A stretch of 37,857 nt of DNA, taken from positions 84,452 through 122,308 of the forward strand of contig MLAK01000335.1 of assembly GCA_001839685.1 (NCBI GenBank), read 5' to 3'. Made by a program: the position numbers and the translations under genes. This stretch comes from Tritrichomonas foetus (taxonomy: Eukaryota; Parabasalia; Tritrichomonadida; Tritrichomonadidae). Of this stretch, positions 1 to 10,757 are shown in pieces (position 1 is the stretch's first letter; the number at the start of each line of letters is the position of its first letter). The notes beneath the pieces were generated by a model that was not told the DNA's origin, made no database searches, and worked only from the letters and a program-made list of their open reading frames with translations.

Positions 1-2
1 GA

Positions 3-130
3 AATAAAAGCAACGATGAATTAAAGTAATGATGAATAAAAGCAACGATGAATAAAAGTAATGATGAATTAAAGTAATGACGAACAAAAGTAATGATGAA
101 TAAAAGTAATGATAAATAAAAGTAATGATG
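3..130. repeat. 16-bp tandem repeat, 8 copies
   Basis: Eight head-to-tail 16-base units, consensus AATAAAAGTAATGATG, run without gaps from base 3. Variants include AATTAAAGTAATGATG, AATAAAAGCAACGATG and AACAAAAGTAATGATG. The unit length is not a multiple of three, so it is not a coding repeat. It lies just beyond the 3' end of the coiled-coil gene and may extend left of the window. Confidence 0.9.
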
Positions 131-190
131 AACAAATTAATAATAAAGACTTTTTGAAATAAAATTTTATTAAATGCAAACAAATATGAC

Positions 191-3100
191 TTATTGCTGG
201 CTGTTATACATTAGTTGAGCAACTGCATCCTGCGTTGTTTGACTGTTTAATACATTAAGCATTTTACGGATAGCTTGATCTGATGCATTTAACTTTGTTA
301 TTTGATCTTTCACTCTGTCAATAATCACTTTATATCCTTTTTCATCAAGGCTACTACTATTTATTATGGATCGAAATGCATTTGCTGCATAAGCTGCCAT
401 TGATTGTCTCTCTGTATCTGCTTTACGCCGAACTTCATCAAGTTGTTCTTTATACTGTGATTCGAGTGACAATATCTGTGTTTTAACCGATGCATCTGAT
501 AGAAGCTTTTCGCGATCAAGTTGTTCTTTCAATGAGGTAATTTCTCTTGACAATTTGGTCTTTTCATTTAATAAACCCCGCATATTGGTACTCATTTCTT
601 TAATTTTCTCATCTCTAGCAGAAATATTTTTCACTAATTTTTGAACATCTTTTCGACCCTTTTCATTTTGCTCTCGAAGTTTTTCCACTGTTTCTTCATA
701 TGATTGTTTCATATTTGTTTTTTCTAATTCATAAACAGCAGTGGATCTCTTCTCATGATCCATTACTTGATTCTTAAGCTCATTATTTTCAAACGTTAAT
801 TTATCGATTATTGACTGTTGGTTTTGATTGCTTTGTTTATACCTATTAATTTCATTTTGATATACATGATTATTTGATGTCAATACTTCAATGTTTTTAC
901 TTAGTTCCTTTATGTCCTGTTTATACTTATTAATTGCCTTTGTATATCTTGATTTCATTTCATCAATTTCATCAATTGTTGTTAAATCGATTGTATTTTT
1001 AAGTTCTGAATTGGCAGATTCTTCTTGTGCATTTCTGAGATCAGCATGAAGTCTTTTGTTTTCTTTGGTAAGTTTGCTGATGCTTTCATTTTGGTTTTTA
1101 TACTTTCTTTCGAGTTCTTCATTCAGATTAGATAGGCTATCTATTTCTGATTTGAGATTTAACTCATTATTCTTGATCTTTTTAATTAATACTTTATTTT
1201 CTGATTGTAATGTTTTACATTTTTTAGCGAGCTTCTGCATTGTTACTCTTGAAGTGCCAAGTTCATTCTTGATAGAATCAACAGTTGAAATGATATCATC
1301 AGATCCAAAACAAGATGAAATATGTGTGAAGATAGAATTGAGTTGGTCACGCTCTCTGGTGATAAATGCCAATTTGCTGACATTTTCTGATATTGCTTGC
1401 AATAAATTCTCACTTTCAGTTCCATTATAGAACTCTTCGACAGAAATTGGCTTTCCGGTTAACGCTATTGATGTATCGATTAAAAATTGATTTACTTTGT
1501 TCTTTATTTCAACAATATCATTCTTTGACTGGTCGTAATCTTCTTCAAGTTTCTCAATCTTATTTTTATAGAATTTATAAATTGCTCTGAAACAAAATTC
1601 TAACTTTGATGAAGGTTGTAGAGATGAATTAGTTGCTATTTTCATAATCTCATTTACCAGAGGACCTTCAAATTTAGAGAAGTTAAAGGCGGTTGGAGGT
1701 ATTAATTCTTCAGCCGTTGGAATATACGTTCCCTCAACTTTAACTACATAATCATTAAAATTAGTGTTGACTTTATTTAAGTCTTCTTCTAATGAAGATA
1801 TTTTATTTTTCATTTCATTCATTTTAATTCGTTGTTCTTCAAGTTTTATTTCACCTTGTTTAATCTCGAGATGCAGTGCAGTTATCTCTTCATCTTTCTT
1901 GGCAATGATTTTTGACTCTCTATCGATCATTTTTTGTCTTTGAGAATTTGGTTTATTCGATGAACTCTTTGGCATTCCATGCAGAGTTTTTCTTAGAGAT
2001 TCAATTTCAGATACTGCTTCATCATGAACTATCTTCAATGACTTTAATTCATTTTCATGTTTAGTAATTGTTATCTGAGACTGTTGGTATTCACTTTCTA
2101 TTCGATGAAGTTCATTTTGAAGTTCAGATTTTCTAGAGTCTGCTAAAGATAACTTGTTCTTTAAATCATCAACTTTTTCCTTCAAATGTTGAATTTCTGC
2201 ATTGCTCTGCTCAATTTGTATTCTTTGTTGTTCAACTTGACTGTGTAAGGCTTTAGCATCTTTTTTAGATGATGATATTGGCTGAGTTGAAATAAGTTGT
2301 GGATCAAATGTTGCATGTTTAACAAAAGTATCTTTGGTTCTCAACTTTTCTTTCAGAAGTTCATTTCGACTAGTGGAATTTGAAAGATCGTTTGTTAATT
2401 TGGATAACTTTAATCTCAAATCGTTAATTGTTGAGTTCAATCTAGTCTCTGTTTCTGTTTTTTCCAACTTGATTTGATCAATTTGATTTTTAAGTTGAGA
2501 AACTTCTTTTTTATGACTATTTTGAAGTTCTTGGATATCTTCCGCAGCTGACTTGCATGCATTAGTTCTTGCTTTTATTTTCTTTTTCAGAGATTTGATT
2601 TTCTTTTCATATTCAAAGTTTATTTGTGGATTATTGGATTGAATTTGTGTCTGCACTTGATTGGATTGTGTTATTTTTTCTTCTTTATTTTGTGAAATGT
2701 CTGGTATTTGTTTCAAAAACGACGCAAAATCGTCAACAGTGGTGAAATTCATTTTGAAATAGAAAGCGGCAGCTTCAAAAAGTTTTTGAATTTGGTTATT
2801 TACGACTTTTTGGCATACTTTAAGTTCTTCGATTTCTTTTGTAAGATCAGTAATTTTACCGTATGCATTATCGAGTTGAGATTTATAATTTTGTGCAACT
2901 TTACTCGTTTCTTGTTGAATAGTTTCGTTTTCTGCATTTATTCGATCGGTGTATTGTTTTTTATGCGATTCAATTGTATCTGTAAGATCTGCGTTAGTTT
3001 TCATTAAAATCTGTAATCTTCTTTCTAATTCCTCTTTTTCGCTTTTGATTTCGACGTTTTCTTTCGCAAGTACTGCATTTTTTTGAGTAATCTTATTGAC

Positions 3101-3247
3101 TTTATTCGTAATTTGAATAGCATCTTCAAACTGTGCTTTCAATGCTGTGTTTTCCCTGAGTAAATGTTCATTTTGTTCTCTGATTGTCATATTTGTCATA
3201 TATAAAAGAGACTCTGAGTCACCAGAGTGGGAATCTTCGTCAATCAT
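191..3247 (-). CDS. Large coiled-coil protein, function unknown
   Basis: A 1018-residue protein that is almost entirely charged heptad-repeat coiled coil, rich in E, K, Q, N, S and L, with no signal peptide or membrane segment. The coil is broken by short hydrophobic stretches near residues 153-181, 496-529, 586-607 and 638-651. Long rods of this type are common in trichomonads and act as tethers, golgins or cytoskeletal linkers elsewhere, but no family signature is visible here, so no role is assigned. The start ATG is the first in the frame. The triplet TCA lies 2 nt before it (TTCAA-ATG), which would give an extremely short leader if it is the initiator. The stop is TAA, and a TAATAAAA poly(A)-type sequence follows about 20 nt downstream. 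Similarity to myosin tails or viral inclusion proteins in searches would reflect composition only. Confidence 0.85.
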   Translation of the reverse strand: MIDEDSHSGDSESLLYMTNMTIREQNEHLLRENTALKAQFEDAIQITNKVNKITQKNAVLAKENVEIKSEKEELERRLQILMKTNADLTDTIESHKKQYTDRINAENETIQQETSKVAQNYKSQLDNAYGKITDLTKEIEELKVCQKVVNNQIQKLFEAAAFYFKMNFTTVDDFASFLKQIPDISQNKEEKITQSNQVQTQIQSNNPQINFEYEKKIKSLKKKIKARTNACKSAAEDIQELQNSHKKEVSQLKNQIDQIKLEKTETETRLNSTINDLRLKLSKLTNDLSNSTSRNELLKEKLRTKDTFVKHATFDPQLISTQPISSSKKDAKALHSQVEQQRIQIEQSNAEIQHLKEKVDDLKNKLSLADSRKSELQNELHRIESEYQQSQITITKHENELKSLKIVHDEAVSEIESLRKTLHGMPKSSSNKPNSQRQKMIDRESKIIAKKDEEITALHLEIKQGEIKLEEQRIKMNEMKNKISSLEEDLNKVNTNFNDYVVKVEGTYIPTAEELIPPTAFNFSKFEGPLVNEIMKIATNSSLQPSSKLEFCFRAIYKFYKNKIEKLEEDYDQSKNDIVEIKNKVNQFLIDTSIALTGKPISVEEFYNGTESENLLQAISENVSKLAFITRERDQLNSIFTHISSCFGSDDIISTVDSIKNELGTSRVTMQKLAKKCKTLQSENKVLIKKIKNNELNLKSEIDSLSNLNEELERKYKNQNESISKLTKENKRLHADLRNAQEESANSELKNTIDLTTIDEIDEMKSRYTKAINKYKQDIKELSKNIEVLTSNNHVYQNEINRYKQSNQNQQSIIDKLTFENNELKNQVMDHEKRSTAVYELEKTNMKQSYEETVEKLREQNEKGRKDVQKLVKNISARDEKIKEMSTNMRGLLNEKTKLSREITSLKEQLDREKLLSDASVKTQILSLESQYKEQLDEVRRKADTERQSMAAYAANAFRSIINSSSLDEKGYKVIIDRVKDQITKLNASDQAIRKMLNVLNSQTTQDAVAQLMYNSQQ

Positions 3248-3449
3248 TTGAATTGCCGTTTATTAATATTTTTTGATAATAAATATAACTTTTTTCTGAT
3301 GAAAAATATCCTATTATCTAAACGTACCAATCTCACAACATTGAGTGTATAATCGGTCAGCGAGAATCTCTATTTTCAATATTTATATGGTCATATAAAT
3401 GATTATAAAAATATTTGAAAAATTAGAAAAGCGAAATGCGACATCTATA

Positions 3450-3456
3450 TTTACTA
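3450..3456 (-). terminator. Stop codon abutting UAAA poly(A) signal
   Basis: In the sense direction the BEACH gene ends TAGTAAA, so the tetranucleotide TAAA follows the stop directly. In trichomonads UAAA at or next to the stop codon serves as the polyadenylation signal. The 3' untranslated region is therefore expected to be very short. Confidence 0.5.
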
Positions 3457-6400
3457 ACAAAGTGTGATAGGAATAAATACAATTTTCCCTTTTTTGGTAA
3501 CTGCGATTGCACAGTTTTCATTTAATAAGTAGTCTATTGATAGAATAGGTTCATTTATTTTATGTTTTTTGAGATTTACATCTTCTAATAGATAAAATGA
3601 TTCAAAGACATATATTGATCCATTTTCTGTCGCTATAAGGGTATAATCAAATCCATCAGTAGTTTTGAATGTTTTCAATTGAGTGATCACAAAATCAACT
3701 TCACATTCTTTGATCAATAGTCCATTAATTGAAAATAATAAAAGTTTATATTTTTCATTTCCATTTTCCTCAATTGAAGAAAATACAGTAATGAATCCCC
3801 AAGCATCAGAAATGTTGATGATTTTAGGTTTCCAATGATTCAAATCAATTGTTTTATAAATTTCACCATTATTTAAAGATACAAATAATAAAGTTCCACT
3901 TTTTGATCCGCATATAATGACATGATATCCACTATTGATTCCAATACATTCAATTTGATCACAATATGTGTTTGTTTTGAATAAAAGTTTGTTTGATTTT
4001 AAGTTATGAACATATAAAACTGAATAAATGTCAGTTGATATAAAATAACCATCTTCTTCATTATTGATTACAAGAAGCTCATCAGTTGATTGATATAAAT
4101 GATCGATGGTTTGGCCAAATTTTAAAGTGTAAACATTTTTTTTAATTTCATCGACTATATACTTTCCATCAAGCGATGATATTTTGTGAATTGCTCCATG
4201 ATTCTTTGGTTTATTTGCATCAAAAATATTATATTTCTTTTCTATTGGATTAATAATACATGATTTTGGTTTCAGTTTGTCTTTAAATGAATTGGAATCA
4301 TACGAATACCTTTTAGCGTTTGCATTAAAATCAAATATTATTTTAGAATGATTGGTTATAAATTCGTCTATCATATTTATTTCGAATTTGTTGTTTTGGA
4401 TATTAGTAATTGAAGAACTATCTATAGATACAAAAGATGTTTGAATTGCTCTAGTTTCTTTAATTATTGGTGTTCGATAATTATGTATTTTTCTTTTTGG
4501 ATGAAGACCAGAAAAGATTTGTCTGGGGATTGTTTGATTATTTGGAGATTTATTTTTAATTCCCCAAATTAAATCAAACCACTTATTGATGTGAGCTGAT
4601 GAATAATCACTTTCTAAAGCTTTTCGATTCATGTAAATGAATTCGAAAATATCACAAGCCCATTTTGGTACATGAGCATTTTGTCCATAAATAAAGTCAA
4701 AGAAATAGTAATATTCAGGAATTAATTCACAGTGATTAAGCATGATTTGATTATTTTTAAGAAAAATATTAGTTTCTTGGCTGGTAAAATTCTGAGAAAA
4801 ATCACGATATTGAGCAGAATTATGCAAATTTAACTTATTAGATTGATAATCTTTTAACACATAGGGGAAAATGATATAATGTATATAATCATTAAATGAT
4901 CTCCCACTTATATTATTTATATGAATGATATAATCAAATGTCGATATTTTTCGATTCACCCATTTATGTGTATAATATTCTATTGGATTATTCTGGATAG
5001 ATAATAAGTTGGTAAATGAAATTGGACAATGTTCATTAAATAATATGTAATATGATTTGCCTGAAAATAAAATAATTTCAAATGAATTCTTTGCTTTGGG
5101 AAGAAGCTGCTTGATTTCGCTAATATGAATTAATTTAGCTTTTCTATTAATTTTTTGTATTATCACTGATTCTGACAAAATTGTGATCATTGCATCAAAG
5201 AATGAATTCAATTTTAATAATTTCCCAGGAATATGGCATAAAGGTTTCAATAATTCAGCTTCAGCATTATTTTTAGGTATATCGCGTGTCAAATTCCATT
5301 TCATATTTGCCTTTTTCGTCATAAAAATTGAAGGACAATTATTGAAGCCAAATAAAATGTCATGGTCGAGAGATGAAACATGTTGAATACAGGACCATGG
5401 GGAATTCTGTGAAAGTATATATGAAAAAGCATCTAAAGTTCTTTTCGTTTCTATTTGATTCTGATAGACATCAGTAATGAATGATTTACATTGATTATTT
5501 GAATATGTTAAAATGGATGGATCGATTAGCTGATATAATTGTTGGGATACGTGAGAAATATGAGAATGATAATTGAATTTTTCTTGTGTGAGTTTGCTTT
5601 TTACGGTTTCTAAATCATTATCAGAAGAACTTGACAATTCTTCACAAAAACTACTCACTTGAGAGAATAAATAAAGACTAATATCATTAGGCACAGCTTG
5701 CTTGCATTTATTATAATGATAAAAATTAATATATTTAATAAGAATTAAGTCATTCATATCAATTGTTTCCAAGCATTGAGAAATGATAGGAGTTTCATTT
5801 TCTACTTTGTATCGAATTAGTATTGATAAAATCAGCATAATGATTTCATTGTCTTGCAAATTTGGTTGACTAATGTGGATTTTTAATGCTTGTATAGCCA
5901 AATCTTCGTCTTCCCAGATTCCATTTGTATCAACCCTATAAGAAAAAATCTGTGTTTTGTTTAAGGATAAGTCTTTATTTGAGATCGAATTATTATCTAT
6001 TTTAACATTAGTTATTTGTTGAGTTCTGAATGAATATATGGCATTTCTCATTATATCAGAATCTCGAATGTTCATTTTTGTAAAATACTGGTGATTATTA
6101 AGAGTATTTTGAATGAGATTATCGTTTTCTGTTTCATAAATAATTTGCTTCTCTTTATGGAAAAATAGGTATTGTCTGATTAACCTGAAATAGTTTCGAT
6201 GTTCATGATGAGTTCGTTTCGAATTGATTATGTAATTTCCATATTCTTTTAATAGACTCTTAGTAATGAAACTATTAGAACTTGTTAAACAATATAGAAA
6301 TAAAATTGCATCAGTTGAACAAGATATCAAAAATTTTAGGATTTGTGAAATGAGATCATCATCATTTAAATGAAATAATGATAAAATTGTGTACTCCATC

Positions 6401-9400
6401 ATCATTTGATTGTGAACAAAGTCTTTATGGGGATTTAAGGTTGAGTATACCAACTGTAAGGCAGAATGGCCAAGATGAAAAGCAAATTTTGTGCATAATG
6501 GGAAAAATTGATGATGTTTTTCTGTCATTGTTATTAAATCAATGAATGTTTCTTCTGTTATCATACATATTTCCACGTTTTGAATGATAACTTGTATGAA
6601 TTCATCTATATTGTGTTTGGTAAATAATTTTACATTCTGGGCATGCATGATAAATTGTAACACCTCAAGGAATATAAATCGATCATTAATACCACATAAA
6701 AACAATATTAATGGAAAATATTGCTGATTGTTAAATTGAGCATTTTGAATTTGAATTATTTTGGTTAAAAATTGTATTAAATCTTTTACCTGCGATAAAT
6801 CTTCATTAGTGATTATATGTGAAATAAGAGGTTTTAAATCAACAACTCTTGATTGAAGAAATGATAAGGCAATATTACAAAGTAATTTTCGGCATTCGTA
6901 GGTATTGAAGTCAGAATCTTTTTTGATTTTATTTACAGATTCTGTTGAACAAAACTCTCCAATTGGAGTGTAGAAATAATAATATCTTAAAATACATAAC
7001 AGGTCATTAAAAGAAATAATTTTTTGAATTAGTGATAGATTAGTAGGAAATAACACTCTTGACCAATGTTTTAAAACTCGCTGATGGTTTATTGCATCAC
7101 ATTTTATCCATATCTCAATATTTAATAATATTTTCTGTTCTAATAAATCATTTGACGAAATAACAGATGATAAATTAACGAACAATAAATATAAGTTGTA
7201 TGTAATATTACAGCCATTATACTCCAATAAATATGAAGAAATAATTGTAAATGTATTTTGGTGATATAAATTTTGATGAATAGCTTTAGAATAGGATAAA
7301 ACGGAATATAAAAGATGGATAGTTTGCTCAATAAAGTTAGGTATTATCTGCAGGTTTTCAAATGTACAATTCCATTGACCAAAAATAGGTAGGATTAAAT
7401 GAAAAGCTTTATTTACGAAAATGTCTTCGAAGTTATTATTTTTAGGAATAAAAAACTGCTTTGCTTCTATAGTTACGTTTGATTCAAAAATTTTTTTCCA
7501 AAAGATAAAATCCCCTTCCCTATAGATGGAACAAAAGAAAACAGGATCAAGCTTATTTGATGTACCTTCTTCATATGAATATTCATGAAGCTCAATTATT
7601 TGTTGATGAGCTAAGAGAGGGAAAAACCCTATATATTTTATAATGGATGGATTTTCAATTGGAATTGAATCATGTGTTATCCCTCCAATTCTGGCATTCA
7701 TAAAATTGTTGGGGAAAGTTATTGAACTGATTAAAATATCATTCAGTGATTTCCCATTAATAAAGGGCGTCAATTTATTTAGAGTAAAATTTACATTAAA
7801 TGCAACACTATTCCATTCATTTAAATGCAAAAACATATCTGGCTTTAATACATAATTTCCATAACCTGGATTATTAATCGATATTAAAATTGTATTTCCA
7901 TATAAAACAATTCCAAATGAGCCAGATGTATTAGTCTTCATTGCAATGATTTGGGAATGGCATTGAGAATTATTCATTGTTGGATATATCTTGAAAGCAA
8001 TGGTAAAACTATAGTCTCTTGGTGCAAACACATGCTCAGGAATAAAATCCACTTCATATCCATCATCTAATGGAATAGAGTCATAAATACTTTCATTATA
8101 TGGTAGAAGTAAATTAGAGAGTGAATCCATAAGATTTTTATGGTAAGGCCTGAGAAAGGCATCATTGCCCAAATTTAGTAATGAAATAAATTTTAAAACA
8201 GCAGAATAAGAAGAAATATGTTTGGATATCATCTCGAATAATTCCAATGATTCTTTGGAATATTCATATGAATGTTTCTGTACCCAAGTTAATAAAAATA
8301 TATCAAACTCAGCTTGATTAGCTAATATACAATTTTCTTTGGAAAAAATTAATAAACCCTTGATCAAAGAGAACATTTCTCTGGAAAACTCAGTTGAAAC
8401 AAATGATTCAAATAAAATCGATAGTAATTTGGGTTGAGCGATAATGAATGATGGATGCAATGATGGTAATTTTCTATGAGCAAGTAATTGAACAAGTTTT
8501 GAAAATAACTCAAGATAATATTGTTTCAGAGATGAAGTTGGTATTAAACATTTGAGTTTTTTCATTGATTCATTCATTATAAACAATTCACCAGACGAAA
8601 TATGAATATGACTTAAAAAATGGAAAGAAATTGTTTCAAGAAAAAAATCACAAAACATACTGATAGTTTCACGAGTATATGACACTTTCGAGAGAAAATG
8701 TTTTAATGTATCTAGTAATTTTGATGTTATCGAAACGCAAAATTTATTACTCAAAGATAACTCATTCACTTGTAGTATTTTGTTTATCGTTGATAAAATT
8801 TTGTTGATAGATGAATTATTTTCGAGATTACTAAAATTTTTGGAAAAAGTATCGAGGAAATTCTCATATTTTGATGTGGGATAGTGCAAATAAATTATAT
8901 TTAAAACAAAATCAATTGATGCTTCATCATTTAAAAGGGTCAAAAATACTTCTGTGAAAAAAGAATGATTATATAAGGAATCATATGTGGAATCTATAAT
9001 ATTATATAAAAAACAAAAAACTTTCTTTTGTATATCAGAATATTCTGTACACTTTTGAAAATTATGCAATAAGTGAATAAGTGTTAAACAAAAAGTTGCG
9101 ATGTCTTCTTGGTGCATTTGAAGAATTTCTTGCGTTGACATTAAATGATCAATAACGTTTAAAAATAGCTGAGGTTCATTTGATAGTGAATCAAGTTGTG
9201 CTCTCATAATGTCAACACCAGAATCGATAATGATTTTGATTGAAATTTGTTTTAATACTTCAACTATATCTTCTGTATAATATTTTCCATTGCTGTTTGA
9301 ACAAGTCCATATATAATCGGATAATAATGGAATATATTGGACAGTTAAACTTCCATGAATAATTTCTTCTAATAAAATAAGTTTCAGTGCAATGACTTGA

Positions 9401-10404
9401 TTTCTTGTTTCACTAGATTCAAAAGTATCTTGAATAAAACTATACAATTTATTACAAACATATACATTTGTATTAAATGATCGGATAATAATATTTAGTT
9501 TTGAGAATGTGCATGGATTCATTAATTCGGATTTTGAAGGAATAAAATCTACATCTTCTTTTACTAGATTAACAATAGAAGCAAGACAGCATTGTGTAAA
9601 AGAAAGCAATGTTTCATCATCAATTATTGAACATACTGTAGAAAAAAAGAATAATGCTGTCATATCAAGTGCAACTATAGACCCACTAATTGTTTGTATG
9701 ATATTTAGAGCATATTTAGAAGGGAATTGACAAGATGAATTTTCTTTAATAAGTGTATCAACGAATATAATGAATTCTGATGATATTTGATCCAAACTAG
9801 AAGTATTTGGTTTTAAAAACCGAAGAGAAGTAGTAGAAATTAGTTCATATAATTCACTATTAAAAGAAGAGTCTAGTGAAAAGAAAAAAATAGAAAGTAT
9901 ATTTAAACAAATCCGAAAATCATCATTATTGTTTTTCTGATATATAAAAATCAAATATAGATGGTAAAATGCCGATATTAATAAATTTTTGGTTATTATA
10001 TCTTTCACAATTCTATTTTTCAAGACCCAATTAATTGAAGTAAGGATTATTTCGCAATTTTTATAGTGTGGAAAATTTATTAATTTAATTGCTGCCATTA
10101 ATATGAAATTTATCATGTTATTCAAATCAGAAACTTTATTAATCTTTTTCAAATTCGTTGGAAATGATGATAAATGTAATTTAAAAGGGAAAGTATCCTC
10201 TGAATATTTCAATGTAATTTTCTGGTTGGAAACGATCATTTGACGCATTTCAAGAAGTGATTTCTTTTCATAATTATATTGGAATAATGGGAAAGAATTT
10301 TTTTCTTTGAAATAATTATCTGATTCGTTTTCTTTCGAATTTGATTGACGGAGAACTCGCGAAATAGTCGATATGTATTGATCTTTTAATGAGGAAAGCT
10401 TCAT
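3454..10404 (-). CDS. BEACH-family protein (ConA-like, PH-BEACH, compact BEACH, WD40-like)
   Basis: A 2316-residue protein of the BEACH family (LYST, LRBA, neurobeachin, WDFY3), large scaffolds used in membrane traffic and vesicle fusion. Residues 1 to about 780 read as an alpha-helical solenoid. Residues 788-910 look like the ConA-like/LamG sandwich that many BEACH proteins carry. A PH-BEACH-like stretch spans about 1715-1810. The BEACH core (about 1813-1955) starts with WVNRKISTFDYIIHIN and an AGRS-like SGRSFND, then has RDFS, ELIPEYYYF, the INREALES-like MNRKALESDYSS and the WIDLIFG-like KWFDLIWG. The usual central block with HY(S/G)xHYS and EPFT is absent, so the domain is about half normal size. 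The C-terminal ~280 residues have diverged WD40-like strands. There is no signal peptide. The sequence TCACATG overlaps the start. Family assignment is firm; cellular role is inference. Confidence 0.88.
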   Translation of the reverse strand: MKLSSLKDQYISTISRVLRQSNSKENESDNYFKEKNSFPLFQYNYEKKSLLEMRQMIVSNQKITLKYSEDTFPFKLHLSSFPTNLKKINKVSDLNNMINFILMAAIKLINFPHYKNCEIILTSINWVLKNRIVKDIITKNLLISAFYHLYLIFIYQKNNNDDFRICLNILSIFFFSLDSSFNSELYELISTTSLRFLKPNTSSLDQISSEFIIFVDTLIKENSSCQFPSKYALNIIQTISGSIVALDMTALFFFSTVCSIIDDETLLSFTQCCLASIVNLVKEDVDFIPSKSELMNPCTFSKLNIIIRSFNTNVYVCNKLYSFIQDTFESSETRNQVIALKLILLEEIIHGSLTVQYIPLLSDYIWTCSNSNGKYYTEDIVEVLKQISIKIIIDSGVDIMRAQLDSLSNEPQLFLNVIDHLMSTQEILQMHQEDIATFCLTLIHLLHNFQKCTEYSDIQKKVFCFLYNIIDSTYDSLYNHSFFTEVFLTLLNDEASIDFVLNIIYLHYPTSKYENFLDTFSKNFSNLENNSSINKILSTINKILQVNELSLSNKFCVSITSKLLDTLKHFLSKVSYTRETISMFCDFFLETISFHFLSHIHISSGELFIMNESMKKLKCLIPTSSLKQYYLELFSKLVQLLAHRKLPSLHPSFIIAQPKLLSILFESFVSTEFSREMFSLIKGLLIFSKENCILANQAEFDIFLLTWVQKHSYEYSKESLELFEMISKHISSYSAVLKFISLLNLGNDAFLRPYHKNLMDSLSNLLLPYNESIYDSIPLDDGYEVDFIPEHVFAPRDYSFTIAFKIYPTMNNSQCHSQIIAMKTNTSGSFGIVLYGNTILISINNPGYGNYVLKPDMFLHLNEWNSVAFNVNFTLNKLTPFINGKSLNDILISSITFPNNFMNARIGGITHDSIPIENPSIIKYIGFFPLLAHQQIIELHEYSYEEGTSNKLDPVFFCSIYREGDFIFWKKIFESNVTIEAKQFFIPKNNNFEDIFVNKAFHLILPIFGQWNCTFENLQIIPNFIEQTIHLLYSVLSYSKAIHQNLYHQNTFTIISSYLLEYNGCNITYNLYLLFVNLSSVISSNDLLEQKILLNIEIWIKCDAINHQRVLKHWSRVLFPTNLSLIQKIISFNDLLCILRYYYFYTPIGEFCSTESVNKIKKDSDFNTYECRKLLCNIALSFLQSRVVDLKPLISHIITNEDLSQVKDLIQFLTKIIQIQNAQFNNQQYFPLILFLCGINDRFIFLEVLQFIMHAQNVKLFTKHNIDEFIQVIIQNVEICMITEETFIDLITMTEKHHQFFPLCTKFAFHLGHSALQLVYSTLNPHKDFVHNQMMMEYTILSLFHLNDDDLISQILKFLISCSTDAILFLYCLTSSNSFITKSLLKEYGNYIINSKRTHHEHRNYFRLIRQYLFFHKEKQIIYETENDNLIQNTLNNHQYFTKMNIRDSDIMRNAIYSFRTQQITNVKIDNNSISNKDLSLNKTQIFSYRVDTNGIWEDEDLAIQALKIHISQPNLQDNEIIMLILSILIRYKVENETPIISQCLETIDMNDLILIKYINFYHYNKCKQAVPNDISLYLFSQVSSFCEELSSSSDNDLETVKSKLTQEKFNYHSHISHVSQQLYQLIDPSILTYSNNQCKSFITDVYQNQIETKRTLDAFSYILSQNSPWSCIQHVSSLDHDILFGFNNCPSIFMTKKANMKWNLTRDIPKNNAEAELLKPLCHIPGKLLKLNSFFDAMITILSESVIIQKINRKAKLIHISEIKQLLPKAKNSFEIILFSGKSYYILFNEHCPISFTNLLSIQNNPIEYYTHKWVNRKISTFDYIIHINNISGRSFNDYIHYIIFPYVLKDYQSNKLNLHNSAQYRDFSQNFTSQETNIFLKNNQIMLNHCELIPEYYYFFDFIYGQNAHVPKWACDIFEFIYMNRKALESDYSSAHINKWFDLIWGIKNKSPNNQTIPRQIFSGLHPKRKIHNYRTPIIKETRAIQTSFVSIDSSSITNIQNNKFEINMIDEFITNHSKIIFDFNANAKRYSYDSNSFKDKLKPKSCIINPIEKKYNIFDANKPKNHGAIHKISSLDGKYIVDEIKKNVYTLKFGQTIDHLYQSTDELLVINNEEDGYFISTDIYSVLYVHNLKSNKLLFKTNTYCDQIECIGINSGYHVIICGSKSGTLLFVSLNNGEIYKTIDLNHWKPKIINISDAWGFITVFSSIEENGNEKYKLLLFSINGLLIKECEVDFVITQLKTFKTTDGFDYTLIATENGSIYVFESFYLLEDVNLKKHKINEPILSIDYLLNENCAIAVTKKGKIVFIPITLC

Positions 10405-10757
10405 GTGAAGCTCTCTGAACTAATTATAAACGTACACTATTGAAATGCGCAAAGATTTCAATATATTGAATAACTTTTTCATAAGTAGAAAATACACAAT
10501 TCTATCTTTGGAATCCAAAAATATTTTCTTTCTTTCTTAGGACATTAATTTGATAAATTCACTATATAACTAATGCAATTACATATGCTGTTATATTATT
10601 AAAATATTGCCCTAAAAAGTAACAAATGCTGTGAAAACTTCACTTTCATGAATATTAAAAATTGAAACCATTCGAAATAGAAGAAGAAGAAAAACTGTTT
10701 TTTTCTTGTCATGTAAGTTTATTAAGTAAAAATAAAATAAATCATAAATTATAAAAA
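10405..10757. other. Intergenic spacer, no feature seen
   Basis: AT-rich sequence between the 3' end of the phosphodiesterase gene and the 5' end of the BEACH gene. It must hold the BEACH promoter, but I see no clear TCA(C/T)(T/A)TT initiator apart from the TCACATG that overlaps the start codon. A short reading frame at 10612-10887 overlaps the phosphodiesterase gene out of frame and looks like a shadow. Confidence 0.5.

Noticed and set aside
1056..1430. 124-codon plus-strand frame with hydrophobic N-terminus inside the coiled-coil gene
   Set aside because: Antisense of coiled-coil codons (K, E, L) naturally gives F/L/S-rich translations; no start context or family.
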